Shown: positions 1 through 7,970 of the stretch, piece after piece
Position numbering within the stretch: the stretch's first letter is position 1
Layout: each line of letters begins with the position of its first letter
Assembly: GCF_002968335.2 (NCBI RefSeq)
Contig: NZ_CP134398.1
Location: 1,798,001 to 1,862,000 of the forward strand
Direction: 5' to 3'
From: Mycobacterium sp. ITM-2016-00316
GTDB lineage: Bacteria; Actinomycetota; Actinomycetes; Mycobacteriales; Mycobacteriaceae
Length of the DNA stretch: 64,000 bases
Notes under the pieces: model-generated
What the model saw: only the letters and a program-made list of their open reading frames with translations
What the model was told of the DNA's origin: nothing
Databases searched by the model: none
Translations under genes and position numbers: made by a program

Positions 1-124
1 GCACGTGCCGCTGCGCCGGCGGAGAAGTGAGTAAGTCACTGCCCGCCTTGTAGCGACAAAGCAGCGACAACTCACGTGCTGCCGGTAGTGGCCGAAGCCG
101 CAGTTCATACGGCACGATGGGGAT

Positions 125-1789
125 GTGCCATTGTCCGAAGCGGGCCTGCTTGGCGCGGCAGGCGGCGTCGTGTTTGCCCGGGGTGAGGACTACGTCGGGT
201 ATGTCCGCGGGCTGCGGGTCGCCGACACGAAGGCGTACGCGTCCGTCCAGGCCAAGCGGGTGTATACCGTGGAACTCGATTGGTCCGGTTCGGTGCTCGG
301 TGGATGGTGCACCTGCCCGCATTTCGAGGACGGCCATTTCTGCAAGCACCTGGTCGCAGTCGGGCTCGCCGCGATCGACACCGGCCGCGTCGCAGTCGAC
401 CTTGACGCCAACGGTGCACCCGATACGGCCTTGGATGACGCGGTGCGGGCGATGGATCTCGATGAGCTACGCGAGCAGGTGCTCGATCTTGCCCGCCGCG
501 ACGACAGTGTGCAACGGCTGATCGAGATCCGAACCATGGCAGCGTCGAGTGATGGCGCCGAGGCCGCACCTGAGCTGGATGCCTATGTGCGAAACGCACT
601 GTCGTTTCGCGGCTTTATCGACTATCGGCGCTCGTTCGACGTTGCGGGCGTGGCCGCTGACGTGCTCGACGAGTTGGAAAGCTACCTGGACGGTGGGGCC
701 GCCGAGGCGGTGCGCCCCGCGTTACTGCGAGCGGTGACCCGGTTGCGCAAGATCATGGAGGAGGCCGACGACTCGTCGGGGTCGATCGGCTTTGAATGTG
801 AAAGGGCGGCTTCCCTTTATGCACGGGCGTGCCGATTGGGCCGGCCCGATCCCGTCAAGCTCGCCACCTGGCTGGTGAAATTTCGCGCCGACTCGCCGGG
901 CTGGCCCGAACTGGTCCTTGCCGATTTCGTCGACGCGTTCGACGAACCTGCGCTGGCGACCTATCGGCGGGCGGTGGCCGCGGTGGACCGCAAGTACGCC
1001 GACCGAGAAAAGTGGACTCGGTCGGAAATCGACCGAATGGTACTTGAACTTGCCGACCACGACGGCGACGTCGACCAAGCCGTCGACCTCTTGAGCCGAC
1101 GCGACCACCCGCAATACGGGGCGATCGTGGATCGGTTGCGGGCCGCCGGCCGAGCCGATGAAGCGGTCGGGTGGATTGACCGCGCGGTCACCGAGGGCCG
1201 AGTATCCAGTCACGGTGGCGGCAATGACTTCTGGTTGAGCCCCGATGCCGTTGCGCAGACCTACCTGAGCCTGGGCCGTCTCGATGACGCTCTCGATGTC
1301 ATGCGGGCCGACTTTGTCCGGCAGCCTTCGGTTCCCACTTACCGTGTCTTGCTGGACTTCGCGACAACCATCGATCGCGCCGACACCGAACAGGCATGGG
1401 CGCTCGAGCATGCGGAGAGACTCGCGGCGGACCGATTCGCCCAGGGCGCGGTTCTGGTGCAGCTGTGGCTCAGTGAGGGTGATATCGAGGCCGCGTGGCG
1501 GGCCGCAGATCGCTACGGCCCGGGCTGGGCCTGGAAGGAACTGGCGCAACGCGGTGCTGATGCCCGACCCGTCGCCGCGGCTGACCTGTACCGTCCGCAG
1601 CTGGAGACCGATTTGCGGTATCCCAACTCCAAGATCTATCCCGATATCGCTGCGACGCTGGCCACCATGGCGAAGCTGTACGAAAAGGGCGGACGCAGTG
1701 CCGATTTCGCGCTCTTCATGGCCGAGATCCGGCGGGAGTACGGCCGACGGCCATCGTTGATGAAGGCACTCGACGCCAAGAAACTCTGA
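125..1789 (+). CDS. SWIM zinc-finger protein
   Basis: A 554-residue protein starting at GTG 125. Around residue 62 it carries a Cys-x-Cys-(x)n-Cys-x-His arrangement (WCTCPHFEDGHFCKHL), which is the SWIM zinc finger expected to bind DNA or protein. The segment before it (FARGEDYVGYVRGLRV) is the usual strand leading into SWIM domains. The remaining 450 residues are alpha-helical and repeat-like, similar to the TPR-like tails of actinobacterial SWIM proteins. The reading frame is open back to a TAG at 86, so a start slightly upstream is possible, but no better start is seen. The gene converges with the DUF2786 gene only 13 bases away. Its role is unknown; family members are usually annotated only by the zinc finger. 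Confidence 0.85.
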   Translation: MPLSEAGLLGAAGGVVFARGEDYVGYVRGLRVADTKAYASVQAKRVYTVELDWSGSVLGGWCTCPHFEDGHFCKHLVAVGLAAIDTGRVAVDLDANGAPDTALDDAVRAMDLDELREQVLDLARRDDSVQRLIEIRTMAASSDGAEAAPELDAYVRNALSFRGFIDYRRSFDVAGVAADVLDELESYLDGGAAEAVRPALLRAVTRLRKIMEEADDSSGSIGFECERAASLYARACRLGRPDPVKLATWLVKFRADSPGWPELVLADFVDAFDEPALATYRRAVAAVDRKYADREKWTRSEIDRMVLELADHDGDVDQAVDLLSRRDHPQYGAIVDRLRAAGRADEAVGWIDRAVTEGRVSSHGGGNDFWLSPDAVAQTYLSLGRLDDALDVMRADFVRQPSVPTYRVLLDFATTIDRADTEQAWALEHAERLAADRFAQGAVLVQLWLSEGDIEAAWRAADRYGPGWAWKELAQRGADARPVAAADLYRPQLETDLRYPNSKIYPDIAATLATMAKLYEKGGRSADFALFMAEIRREYGRRPSLMKALDAKKL

Positions 1790-1802
1790 CGTCCAGTGCT
1801 TG

Positions 1803-3098
1803 CTACCCCGCAATCGGTCTGCGTACATCCAGGTGGGCAAGGTCGGCAGCGACGCGCCCGGCCGCCAGCCCGGTGGCGTTGGACGCCGACACCGCCCGGG
1901 CGATGGCGGCCGGGAAGAGTCGGTCGAACAGGTCGTCGGCCGCCTGGCTGCGCGCCGCCAAGACCGGTAGCAGCTTGTCGTGATCGACGTTGGCGGCGGC
2001 GTCCGAACTGGCGACGGTGAGACGTTCGCCGATGCGGAGGGCGTAGGAGACGAGAAACGATTGACGGAATGATCTCGTTCTGGCCTGCCCACTGGCGTTT
2101 TGGCGTCCCGCGGCCAGCATGGCCCGGTTGGCCTGCACCAGCAGCGACGTGGTGAGCAGCTCAACGGATTCCAGGTCAGCATCGGCGCCGACGATGGTGA
2201 CGAAGCCGAGCTTCTCCGCCCACACCATGCGACAACGATTGGCCGTCGCCACTGCCTGCACCAGCGTCGCCTTGGCGCCGGCGTAGGGATTGTCGATCCA
2301 GAGCCGCCGCGCGGCCGCCTCTGCCGTGCGGCCGGCCTCGTGGTTGTTGATGGCGTGGTGCAGCGAGTACCTGCTCATCAATTCTTGCGCCTTGGCCGAA
2401 AGAGCCTCGGCCTCCTCGGGGAACCTGGTGGCCTCGGCCTTTGCGAGTAGTCCGCGCACTCGGCCGAGCACCTTGGCGTCGGCTTCGCCGACCACCAACG
2501 CGGCGTGCCGGCTCGCGCCGGGCAAGGGCAGCAACGGCTCCAGGACCGGAAGCCGCCCCAGGAACCGGAGCACGTTCAGCACCACCGCCAAGGCCGCGCG
2601 ATGACTGACCGCGCGTCGGTCGGCCCAGTCCCACATCTGCGGCGCGTGGGCGGTGGGATCGATCCCCGCGGACAGCGCATTGAGGTCCGCCCGCCATCGA
2701 GGGTGCAGTGTTGCGGTGGCGTACTGCGCAGACTCGCGCACGATCGCCTCGGCCAGATAGTCGGTCGCCGATGCATCGAGGTGGCGACGAACAAGTTCGT
2801 GGAGGTCACTCGGCGACCAGCCCGCCTCCCACGCCCGGCCGATGGCACCGGCCATGGCGACTTCGGCGGCGGTATCGAGGTCACGGGTCCAGCCGGAAAA
2901 CTCCTGGATCAGCTCAGCGGCGTGGACATCGGCGTCGTGGTCGGGACAGTTCGCCGAGGCGTACAACGCCGCGACGAGGTGGTCGAGTAGGACGATGCGG
3001 TCATGGCCCGGCTCGGGCTCGCGGTGGTCATGCTGAAATGAGGCGCGGCGGCGGGCCTTCTGCTTGGCCGCGCGCTTCTGGCGGTTGTGTCGGCTCAT
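1803..3098 (-). CDS. DUF2786 domain-containing protein
   Basis: A 431-residue protein. The central segment around residues 215-250 (VLGRVRGLLAKAEATRFPEE, then a helix ending in AQELMSRYSLHHA) is the DUF2786 signature. The N-terminus is very basic (MSRHNRQKRAAKQKARRRAS), which suggests nucleic-acid contact. The C-terminal part (ERLTVASSDAAANVDHD) matches the tail often fused to DUF2786 in actinobacteria. No catalytic motif is visible and the family has no assigned reaction. It is convergent with the SWIM gene and divergent from the DsbA-like gene. Identification rests on the family motif; function is unknown. Confidence 0.85.
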   Translation of the reverse strand: MSRHNRQKRAAKQKARRRASFQHDHREPEPGHDRIVLLDHLVAALYASANCPDHDADVHAAELIQEFSGWTRDLDTAAEVAMAGAIGRAWEAGWSPSDLHELVRRHLDASATDYLAEAIVRESAQYATATLHPRWRADLNALSAGIDPTAHAPQMWDWADRRAVSHRAALAVVLNVLRFLGRLPVLEPLLPLPGASRHAALVVGEADAKVLGRVRGLLAKAEATRFPEEAEALSAKAQELMSRYSLHHAINNHEAGRTAEAAARRLWIDNPYAGAKATLVQAVATANRCRMVWAEKLGFVTIVGADADLESVELLTTSLLVQANRAMLAAGRQNASGQARTRSFRQSFLVSYALRIGERLTVASSDAAANVDHDKLLPVLAARSQAADDLFDRLFPAAIARAVSASNATGLAAGRVAADLAHLDVRRPIAG

Positions 3099-3260
3099 GT
3101 CCGGATTGTGTCGGAGGGGTACGACAGGTCACTGGTCGCTCGGGTACGCACGTTGGCGGTGCTCGGACCGTCGATGGGTGGCGCGGCGACGGCGATGTCG
3201 ATACGAGCATCTGCAACGGTCTCCTTGTCAACTGACGATGCAGGGCCCGTTCGCCCCGGC

Positions 3261-3938
3261 ATGATGGGTGTCATGGACCGAACCTGGGTGAACCGGCCGA
3301 TGCGCGCCGTCGGGGCAATTCTCGCCGTGGTCGCGGCGCTGCTGTTAGCGCCGGCCGCGGGCTTCGCGCATGCGGCGGTCGCGGCGCCTGCCGGCGATGT
3401 GATCTCCATCGGTGACCCGCATGCGGTCGGGCAGGTCGATCTGTATCTGGATCCGCTGTGCCCGTTCAGCGGTCAGCTGATCCAGGAACAGGGGGACGAT
3501 ATCGGGCAGCGCATCGAGAACGGCTCGCTGCATGTCAACCTGCGGTTGGTGAACTTCCTCGAAAAGTATTCGGCCAGCGGCACATACGACAGCCGGGCCA
3601 TCTACGCGGCGTTCGTGGTGGCTGGGCAGTCACAGTCCAGCGATGTCACATGGCGTTTCGTGCAGCAAATCTTCTCCGCCGAGCACCAGCCGCACGAAGG
3701 TGGCTCCACCGATCTGGACAACAACCAGCTGGCTGATCTGGCCGCCGGTGCGGGAGCCCCACCGGCCGCCCTCGACCTCATCAGGATCGGCCTGCCGATC
3801 GGTTACGACGCGCGGGTGATCGCGGCCAATAACCTCGCTCTGCTGCACCAGTTTCCGGAGCCGGGGGTTCCACTGGTGTTGATCGACGGGCAGCCCATCG
3901 ATGGGAATTCGGACTGGTTGGGTCAGGTCGCGGGCTGA
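3261..3938 (+). CDS. Secreted DsbA-like thioredoxin-fold protein
   Basis: About 225 residues, starting at one of three in-frame ATGs (3261, 3264, 3273). The frame is open further upstream but would run into the divergent gene, so the longer start was rejected. A hydrophobic segment (AVGAILAVVAALLLAPAAG) ends in an Ala-rich cleavage region typical of a Sec signal peptide, so the product is likely exported. The mature part has the thioredoxin-fold entry VDLYLDPLCPFSGQL and a late cis-Pro loop (PGVPLVLIDG). In DsbA-type proteins the motif is normally CPxC; here the second cysteine is Ser (CPFS). Such a protein cannot form the usual disulfide, so it may act as a chaperone or isomerase-like factor or have lost redox activity. 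Assignment to the fold is firm; the role is inferred. Confidence 0.8.
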   Translation: MMGVMDRTWVNRPMRAVGAILAVVAALLLAPAAGFAHAAVAAPAGDVISIGDPHAVGQVDLYLDPLCPFSGQLIQEQGDDIGQRIENGSLHVNLRLVNFLEKYSASGTYDSRAIYAAFVVAGQSQSSDVTWRFVQQIFSAEHQPHEGGSTDLDNNQLADLAAGAGAPPAALDLIRIGLPIGYDARVIAANNLALLHQFPEPGVPLVLIDGQPIDGNSDWLGQVAG

Positions 3939-3941
3939 CCC

Positions 3942-4523
3942 TCACGGGCGGCCCAAAGGAAACGTCGGACCAATCAGCTGGGCGAATGCCTCCCGCGACG
4001 CGGCCGGTCCGGGCGGCCATGCCTGCTGCCACTCCCGCAGGGGCACATCGGCGTCGGGTTCGAATCGTGCCGTCATGAGCCGGTACTCGTGATCGCGCCA
4101 ACCTTTCAGCCGCCAGTCACCGCCGGCGAACTCGCTGAGCCGTTCGGCCTGGCGCTGTTGAACTTCCGGAGACGCGCCACCGCGCAGCCCGATGCCGTTC
4201 ATCAGGCTGTGCCGCCCCAGTGCGAAGGGGCGGAATCCCCACACCTGGGCGATCGCGTCGTTGACGGAGCGGCAGTCCGCGCAGGCCAGCCAAGACCACC
4301 GCGAGATTCCGCCTGCCGTGGCGCGGAAGCAGACGATGCACAGGTCGTCGTGACGCGAGACGTCGACACCCTCCCACTTCTGCGGGGAGTCTTCGTGGCG
4401 GCAGGATTGCCACAACGTGCGCTGCACCGGTCCGCGCAGGCCGCCGCACGGAATATGTACCGAGAGTTCGGTGATGCGTTCGCGCAGAGCAGCATCCGCC
4501 GCTGTCAGGGGTTGGTCGGTCAT
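3942..4523 (-). CDS. Hypothetical protein with paired cysteines
   Basis: A 193-residue protein starting at ATG 4523, preceded by an AGGA-containing site about ten bases upstream. The frame stays open to 5048, but the extra N-terminus is Arg/Pro-rich shadow sequence antisense to the next gene, so it was dropped. Visible features are CXXC-like pairs (CIVC near residue 60 and CADC near 80) plus earlier Cys and His residues, suggesting a small zinc site. The C-terminal half is Trp-rich. I do not recognise the family. Its stop lies 3 bases from that of the convergent DsbA-like gene. Confidence 0.65.
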   Translation of the reverse strand: MTDQPLTAADAALRERITELSVHIPCGGLRGPVQRTLWQSCRHEDSPQKWEGVDVSRHDDLCIVCFRATAGGISRWSWLACADCRSVNDAIAQVWGFRPFALGRHSLMNGIGLRGGASPEVQQRQAERLSEFAGGDWRLKGWRDHEYRLMTARFEPDADVPLREWQQAWPPGPAASREAFAQLIGPTFPLGRP

Positions 4524-4820
4524 CGTTCGCCGTTCCTGGCGGCGCCGCGTTCGGGCGCCCACCGCTTGCACTGTCGTGCCCGCTCTTCCCCTGGGGCACC
4601 GTGCGGTGGCGCGCGGTTGCCGGGACGACGGGCCAGGTACCCGAACAGTCGTCCGCTCGTGAGCTGTCTCCGAGGATACGGCTCCACTCCGACATGTCGG
4701 TGTCCCGCGATATCCTGAAGACAGATTCCAGACCTGCCCGCCGAGTTCATCGGCGCGAGGCGATGGTCGGCACACACCACTGATGGGCCGCCTTTGACGA
4801 GGCGGACGAAGGAGGTACCG

Positions 4821-5789
4821 ATGAATGGTTACGACGTAATCGGCGATGTCCACGGCTGCGCCGACGACCTCGAGGCATTGCTTGCCCTGATGGGGTACGC
4901 CGTCCGCGAGGGCGCCTACCGGCACCCCGACCGCACCGCGATCTTCGTCGGCGACCTCATTGATCGCGGGCCCGATCAGCTGCGGGTGCTGCAGACGGTC
5001 AAGGCGATGATCGACGCCGGCAGCGCGCGAATGGTGTTGGGCAACCACGAGTTCAACGCACTCGCCTACGCCACCGAGTGGCCGCGCGGCTCGGGCAAGT
5101 ACCTACGGCCGCATGACGACCCCGGCAATCCGGACGCGGCGAAGAATGAGAGACAGCATGCGGAGTTCTTGCGTCAGGTGACGGGGCAGGCGCGCGCGGA
5201 GTACCTGGCCTGGTTCCGGACGCAGCCGCTGTGGCTGGACCTGGGTGGGATCCGGGTGGTGCATGCCTGCTGGCATGAGGCGTCGATGGCGGCGCTCGGT
5301 GATGACCGGATCAGTACCGATGAGCAGCTGGTGCGGGCTTCGACGAAGGGCGACCCGATGTATGAGGCGGTGGAGACGCTGCTCAAGGGACCCGAGATCA
5401 GTCTGGTTGAGCATCGTCAGCCGCCTTACCTCGACAAGGACGGGCACTCCCGCGGTGCCGCCCGGCTGCGGTGGTGGAATGGCACGGCGACAACGCTGGC
5501 CGACCTCGCCGAGATCAGCAGCACCTTCACGACCCAGCACGGCGATCCCTACCCGCCGCTACCGGATATCGAAGTGTCACAGGACTACGTCTACGACGAA
5601 CAGATCCCGGTGTTCTACGGGCACTACTGGCGCCAAGGCTCGCCGCGGCATCTGCACGACTGGACCGACTACGCCGCGTGCGTGGACTTCAGCGCGGTCA
5701 AGGGCGGGGCGTTGACGGCGCACCGGTGGTCGGGGGATACGCAGATTGATCCGGCCCACTACGTGTGGGTCGGCAGCAGCGTGGGGTGA
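4821..5789 (+). CDS. PP2A-like metallophosphoesterase
   Basis: A 322-residue calcineurin-type phosphoesterase. The start at ATG 4821 is set by a strong ribosome binding site (AAGGAGGT, 4809-4816). The dinuclear metal motifs appear in order: GDVHG near residue 8, GDLIDRGP near 47, GNHEF near 73, and VVHACWH in the middle of the protein. This is the layout of the prokaryotic serine/threonine and diadenosine-tetraphosphate phosphatase group (PrpA/ApaH-like). It should hydrolyse phosphate esters in the cytoplasm using two divalent metals. The substrate cannot be read from sequence. It stands alone, divergent from the gene at 3942-4523 and convergent with the ATPase gene. Confidence 0.9.
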   Translation: MNGYDVIGDVHGCADDLEALLALMGYAVREGAYRHPDRTAIFVGDLIDRGPDQLRVLQTVKAMIDAGSARMVLGNHEFNALAYATEWPRGSGKYLRPHDDPGNPDAAKNERQHAEFLRQVTGQARAEYLAWFRTQPLWLDLGGIRVVHACWHEASMAALGDDRISTDEQLVRASTKGDPMYEAVETLLKGPEISLVEHRQPPYLDKDGHSRGAARLRWWNGTATTLADLAEISSTFTTQHGDPYPPLPDIEVSQDYVYDEQIPVFYGHYWRQGSPRHLHDWTDYAACVDFSAVKGGALTAHRWSGDTQIDPAHYVWVGSSVG

Positions 5790-5867
5790 ACGGAACGGGT
5801 TGGTGGATCACCGGGGCAGTCATCTCCGCCGTCGCGAAACCTCCGTGACCGTCAGCAGTCCGGCGCG

Positions 5868-7013
5868 TCAACCATTGGCGCGAATGTAGGCCGCGAACCC
5901 GGGAATGGTGAATCGCAGCTTGCCGCGCCCAACCGCCTCGATATAGCCGCCGTCGATCAGCTGCTGCCGGGGTCGGCTCACCGCGGTCGTCGCTACCCCG
6001 AGTTCGGCGGCGATCGCCGCGCGCTCCACCGGGCCGTCCCCGACTTCGGCCATGGCCGCCAGGAACCGCTGCTGCTCGGGTGTGACGCGGGTCAGGCGGG
6101 TACGAAACAGGCCCGTCATGCGGTCCTCGATCTCCTCCTCGGCCCGCCGGACGTGGCCCACGTTGATCGTGCTCCCGGCGGTGGGACGGGCGATCTCCCA
6201 GGTGGAGTCGCCGATGAGCTGCACCTTGTGCGGGTAGCCGGCGGCGAGCTCGATGGCGGCCATGATCGCCTCGTCAGACCAGGTGACCCGGTGATGCTCG
6301 GCGGGCAACCGGATCGCCTCGGCAACGGCGACGTCGGTGAGCAGGCCGAGTTCGACGAACCGGGACCGCTCGCCGAAGGTGGCCGCCTCGGTCACCGCCG
6401 GCGGCAACGAGGGCAGGCCGGCGGCGATCACCGCGACCGGTATGGCGTCCGGGGCGCCATCGAAGTGCTGCAGCCCGATCAGCAGGCTCTTGCGATCGCT
6501 CAGTTGGGCTTCCTGGAACTCGTCGACGAACACGACGAGCCCCTTGGCGGCATGCGCGCGGCTGAACCGACCGGCATCCTCGAGCAGCTTCTCCAACACG
6601 GCCGAGCCCGCCGCTTTGTCCTTGGCGGAAAGCGTCGCGCCGACCTTGACTCCCGGGATCCCGAACTCGACCTGGACCTGGGCCAGTCGATCCAGCAGCG
6701 CGTTCGCCCGGTCCCCGAAGGAATGGTCCTTGACCGCCGCGCTCAATCCCTGCGCCATATCGGGCGACATCGGTCGGTCATCTCGGCCGGTGACCCACAC
6801 GGTCAGGAAGCCTTCGGCGAGCGCGTCGCGCTGGGCCATCCGCAGCAGCGACGTCTTCCCGAGGCCACGCGGAGCATGGAAGGCCAGCAGGGGCCCGCCG
6901 GAACGCCCGAGCATGCTCAGCCGGGCTACCTTGTCACGGATGAGCTCGCGTTCACGGCCACGGCCGGCCAGGTATTCCGGCAGCGACCCGGGTGCGTACG
7001 GGCTCGGCTCCAT
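5868..7013 (-). CDS. ORC/CDC6-like AAA ATPase with winged helix
   Basis: About 381 residues. GTG 7019 and ATG 7013 are both in frame; GGGAGG at 7022-7027 sits eight bases from the ATG and only two from the GTG, so ATG 7013 was chosen. The Walker A motif is APRGLGKTS, the Walker B is LVVFVDEFQE, and the C-terminal 80 residues (ERAAIAAELGVATTAVSRPR) form a winged helix. This is the plan of archaeal-type ATPases of the ORC/CDC6 or NACHT-like STAND group: an ATP switch coupled to DNA binding. An inverted repeat lies directly upstream of the start, which fits self-regulation. Function is otherwise unknown. Confidence 0.8.
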   Translation of the reverse strand: MEPSPYAPGSLPEYLAGRGRERELIRDKVARLSMLGRSGGPLLAFHAPRGLGKTSLLRMAQRDALAEGFLTVWVTGRDDRPMSPDMAQGLSAAVKDHSFGDRANALLDRLAQVQVEFGIPGVKVGATLSAKDKAAGSAVLEKLLEDAGRFSRAHAAKGLVVFVDEFQEAQLSDRKSLLIGLQHFDGAPDAIPVAVIAAGLPSLPPAVTEAATFGERSRFVELGLLTDVAVAEAIRLPAEHHRVTWSDEAIMAAIELAAGYPHKVQLIGDSTWEIARPTAGSTINVGHVRRAEEEIEDRMTGLFRTRLTRVTPEQQRFLAAMAEVGDGPVERAAIAAELGVATTAVSRPRQQLIDGGYIEAVGRGKLRFTIPGFAAYIRANG

Positions 7014-7036
7014 CGGCACACCTCCCGCATAGTTCG

Positions 7037-7069
7037 GTATAGATCACCCAGAAGTATACGGATCTATAC
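7037..7069. promoter_or_regulatory. Operator-like inverted repeat upstream of ATPase gene
   Basis: GTATAGATC (7037-7045) and its exact reverse complement GATCTATAC (7061-7069) flank a 15-base spacer, 18 bases before the start of the ATPase gene on the minus strand. A second, overlapping palindrome reads GTATA-6-TATAC (7054-7069). On the minus strand TATACT (7058-7053) could serve as a -10 box inside the repeat. The geometry suits a dimeric repressor, possibly the winged-helix ATPase itself. The arrangement is seen directly; the regulatory role is inferred. Confidence 0.5.
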
Positions 7070-7100
7070 GGGCGGCCTGCGAGTCACCTTTCGCCCAGCT

Positions 7101-7384
7101 TCACGCCTGAACGGTGTGCGGGTAGGCGCCCTCTTCGCTGTCGAATTTCTCACGTACGTCGTAATCAGCCGCATTGACAGCAGCTTTCGCGTACTCCTGC
7201 ATGTCACTCGCTGGGTAGCCGGTGAGGACGGGCGGCGCCGTGCGAAGACTCTCATCGATGGTTCCACACGTTCAGTTGATGGACTTTTGCCTGGCGTGAT
7301 GACAACTGCTTCGCGCAGCGCGGCGACGAGTGCTTTCGACCTATCCGCCGGCGTGGGATCCGGGTGGCCCGGCGTGGCGGCCAT
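7101..7384 (-). pseudogene. Small gene, probably frameshifted
   Basis: From ATG 7384 one frame reads a plausible coding stretch (MAATPGHPDPTPADRSK, then ALVAALREAVVITPGKSP). Near 7258 the sense moves to another frame that continues with IDESLRTAPPVLTGYPAS, then DMQEYAKAAVNAADYDV and EKFDSEEGAYPHTVQA, and stops at 7101. The second part has no start of its own: an in-frame TGA lies just before it. The two parts join with a one-base deletion around 7258. It overlaps the end of the membrane-protein gene and belongs to the type VII-linked cluster. It could also be a sequencing error. The product family is not recognised. Confidence 0.4.
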
Positions 7385-7970
7385 GGCGTTCTCGAGCAGG
7401 CAGCCGGCGCAGACGGAGAAAATATGCGCTCAGGTAGGCGATCGGAAAGACACCAAGCGTGATCGCAGACGCGAGGATGAGTTGGTTGCTCTGACCTGAG
7501 GCAATTCCGGCTCCGAGAAGTGCATCGCGGTATCCGAACGCTGCTCCGGCGATGACGATTCCTCCGGCCGCAATAGCGGCGAGCCACGGACTGCCTTCGC
7601 CGAGGAAAAACGACACAATTCCGAACGCCAGAACGGCTATTGCCACCAGCAGGCGCCACCACGATCGCTTGGCGGTGACTCCTGCGCCGTAGGGCTGTGG
7701 TGATCTGCTGTAGAAGGAGATTGCGCGGCCTTTGAGGCTCAGAAACGGCGTGTAGGCGTACGCAACGAATGCCGCGACGACGCCGGCCAACGCCAATGCG
7801 CCGACCGCCGATTTCCACCCTTGCGGCTGCGCGATGAAGTATGCCGAGATGGCAGTTACCGCGGCTCCCGCCCAGTAGGTGATTCGACCAGCCCGCATGT
7901 TCTTGCGCGGCGCGAGAGCCATCGCGGCCAGTCCCGCAATTGCCGATATGAAAGCGACGTCGTCCATCAT
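7341..7970 (-). CDS. Multi-pass membrane protein, type VII-linked cluster
   Basis: About 209 residues. The ATG at 7970 overlaps the stop of the upstream 510-aa gene in the ATGA manner, so translation is probably coupled; an ATG at 7985 is an alternative. At least five hydrophobic segments are visible (for example FISAIAGLAAMALA, VGALALAGVVAAFVAYAY, LLVAIAVLAFGIVSFFLG, and IAAGGIVIAGAAFGY). The C-terminus is Arg-rich and may be cytosolic. No family is recognised. Placement directly after a probable ESX substrate suggests a membrane partner or immunity-type protein, which is inference only. Confidence 0.65.
   Translation of the reverse strand: MMDDVAFISAIAGLAAMALAPRKNMRAGRITYWAGAAVTAISAYFIAQPQGWKSAVGALALAGVVAAFVAYAYTPFLSLKGRAISFYSRSPQPYGAGVTAKRSWWRLLVAIAVLAFGIVSFFLGEGSPWLAAIAAGGIVIAGAAFGYRDALLGAGIASGQSNQLILASAITLGVFPIAYLSAYFLRLRRLPARERHGRHAGPPGSHAGG

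Noticed and set aside
722..2182. Long minus-strand open frame across the SWIM gene
   Set aside because: Antisense to the SWIM gene with low-complexity Arg/Pro/Ser composition and no start context; the plus-strand zinc finger is clear.
4524..5048. N-terminal extension of the minus-strand Cys-rich protein
   Set aside because: It lies antisense to the phosphoesterase start, is Arg/Pro-rich, and ATG 4523 has its own ribosome site.
6153..7499. 448-codon plus-strand frame over the ATPase gene
   Set aside because: Shadow of the GC-rich minus-strand ATPase, whose Walker motifs are certain.
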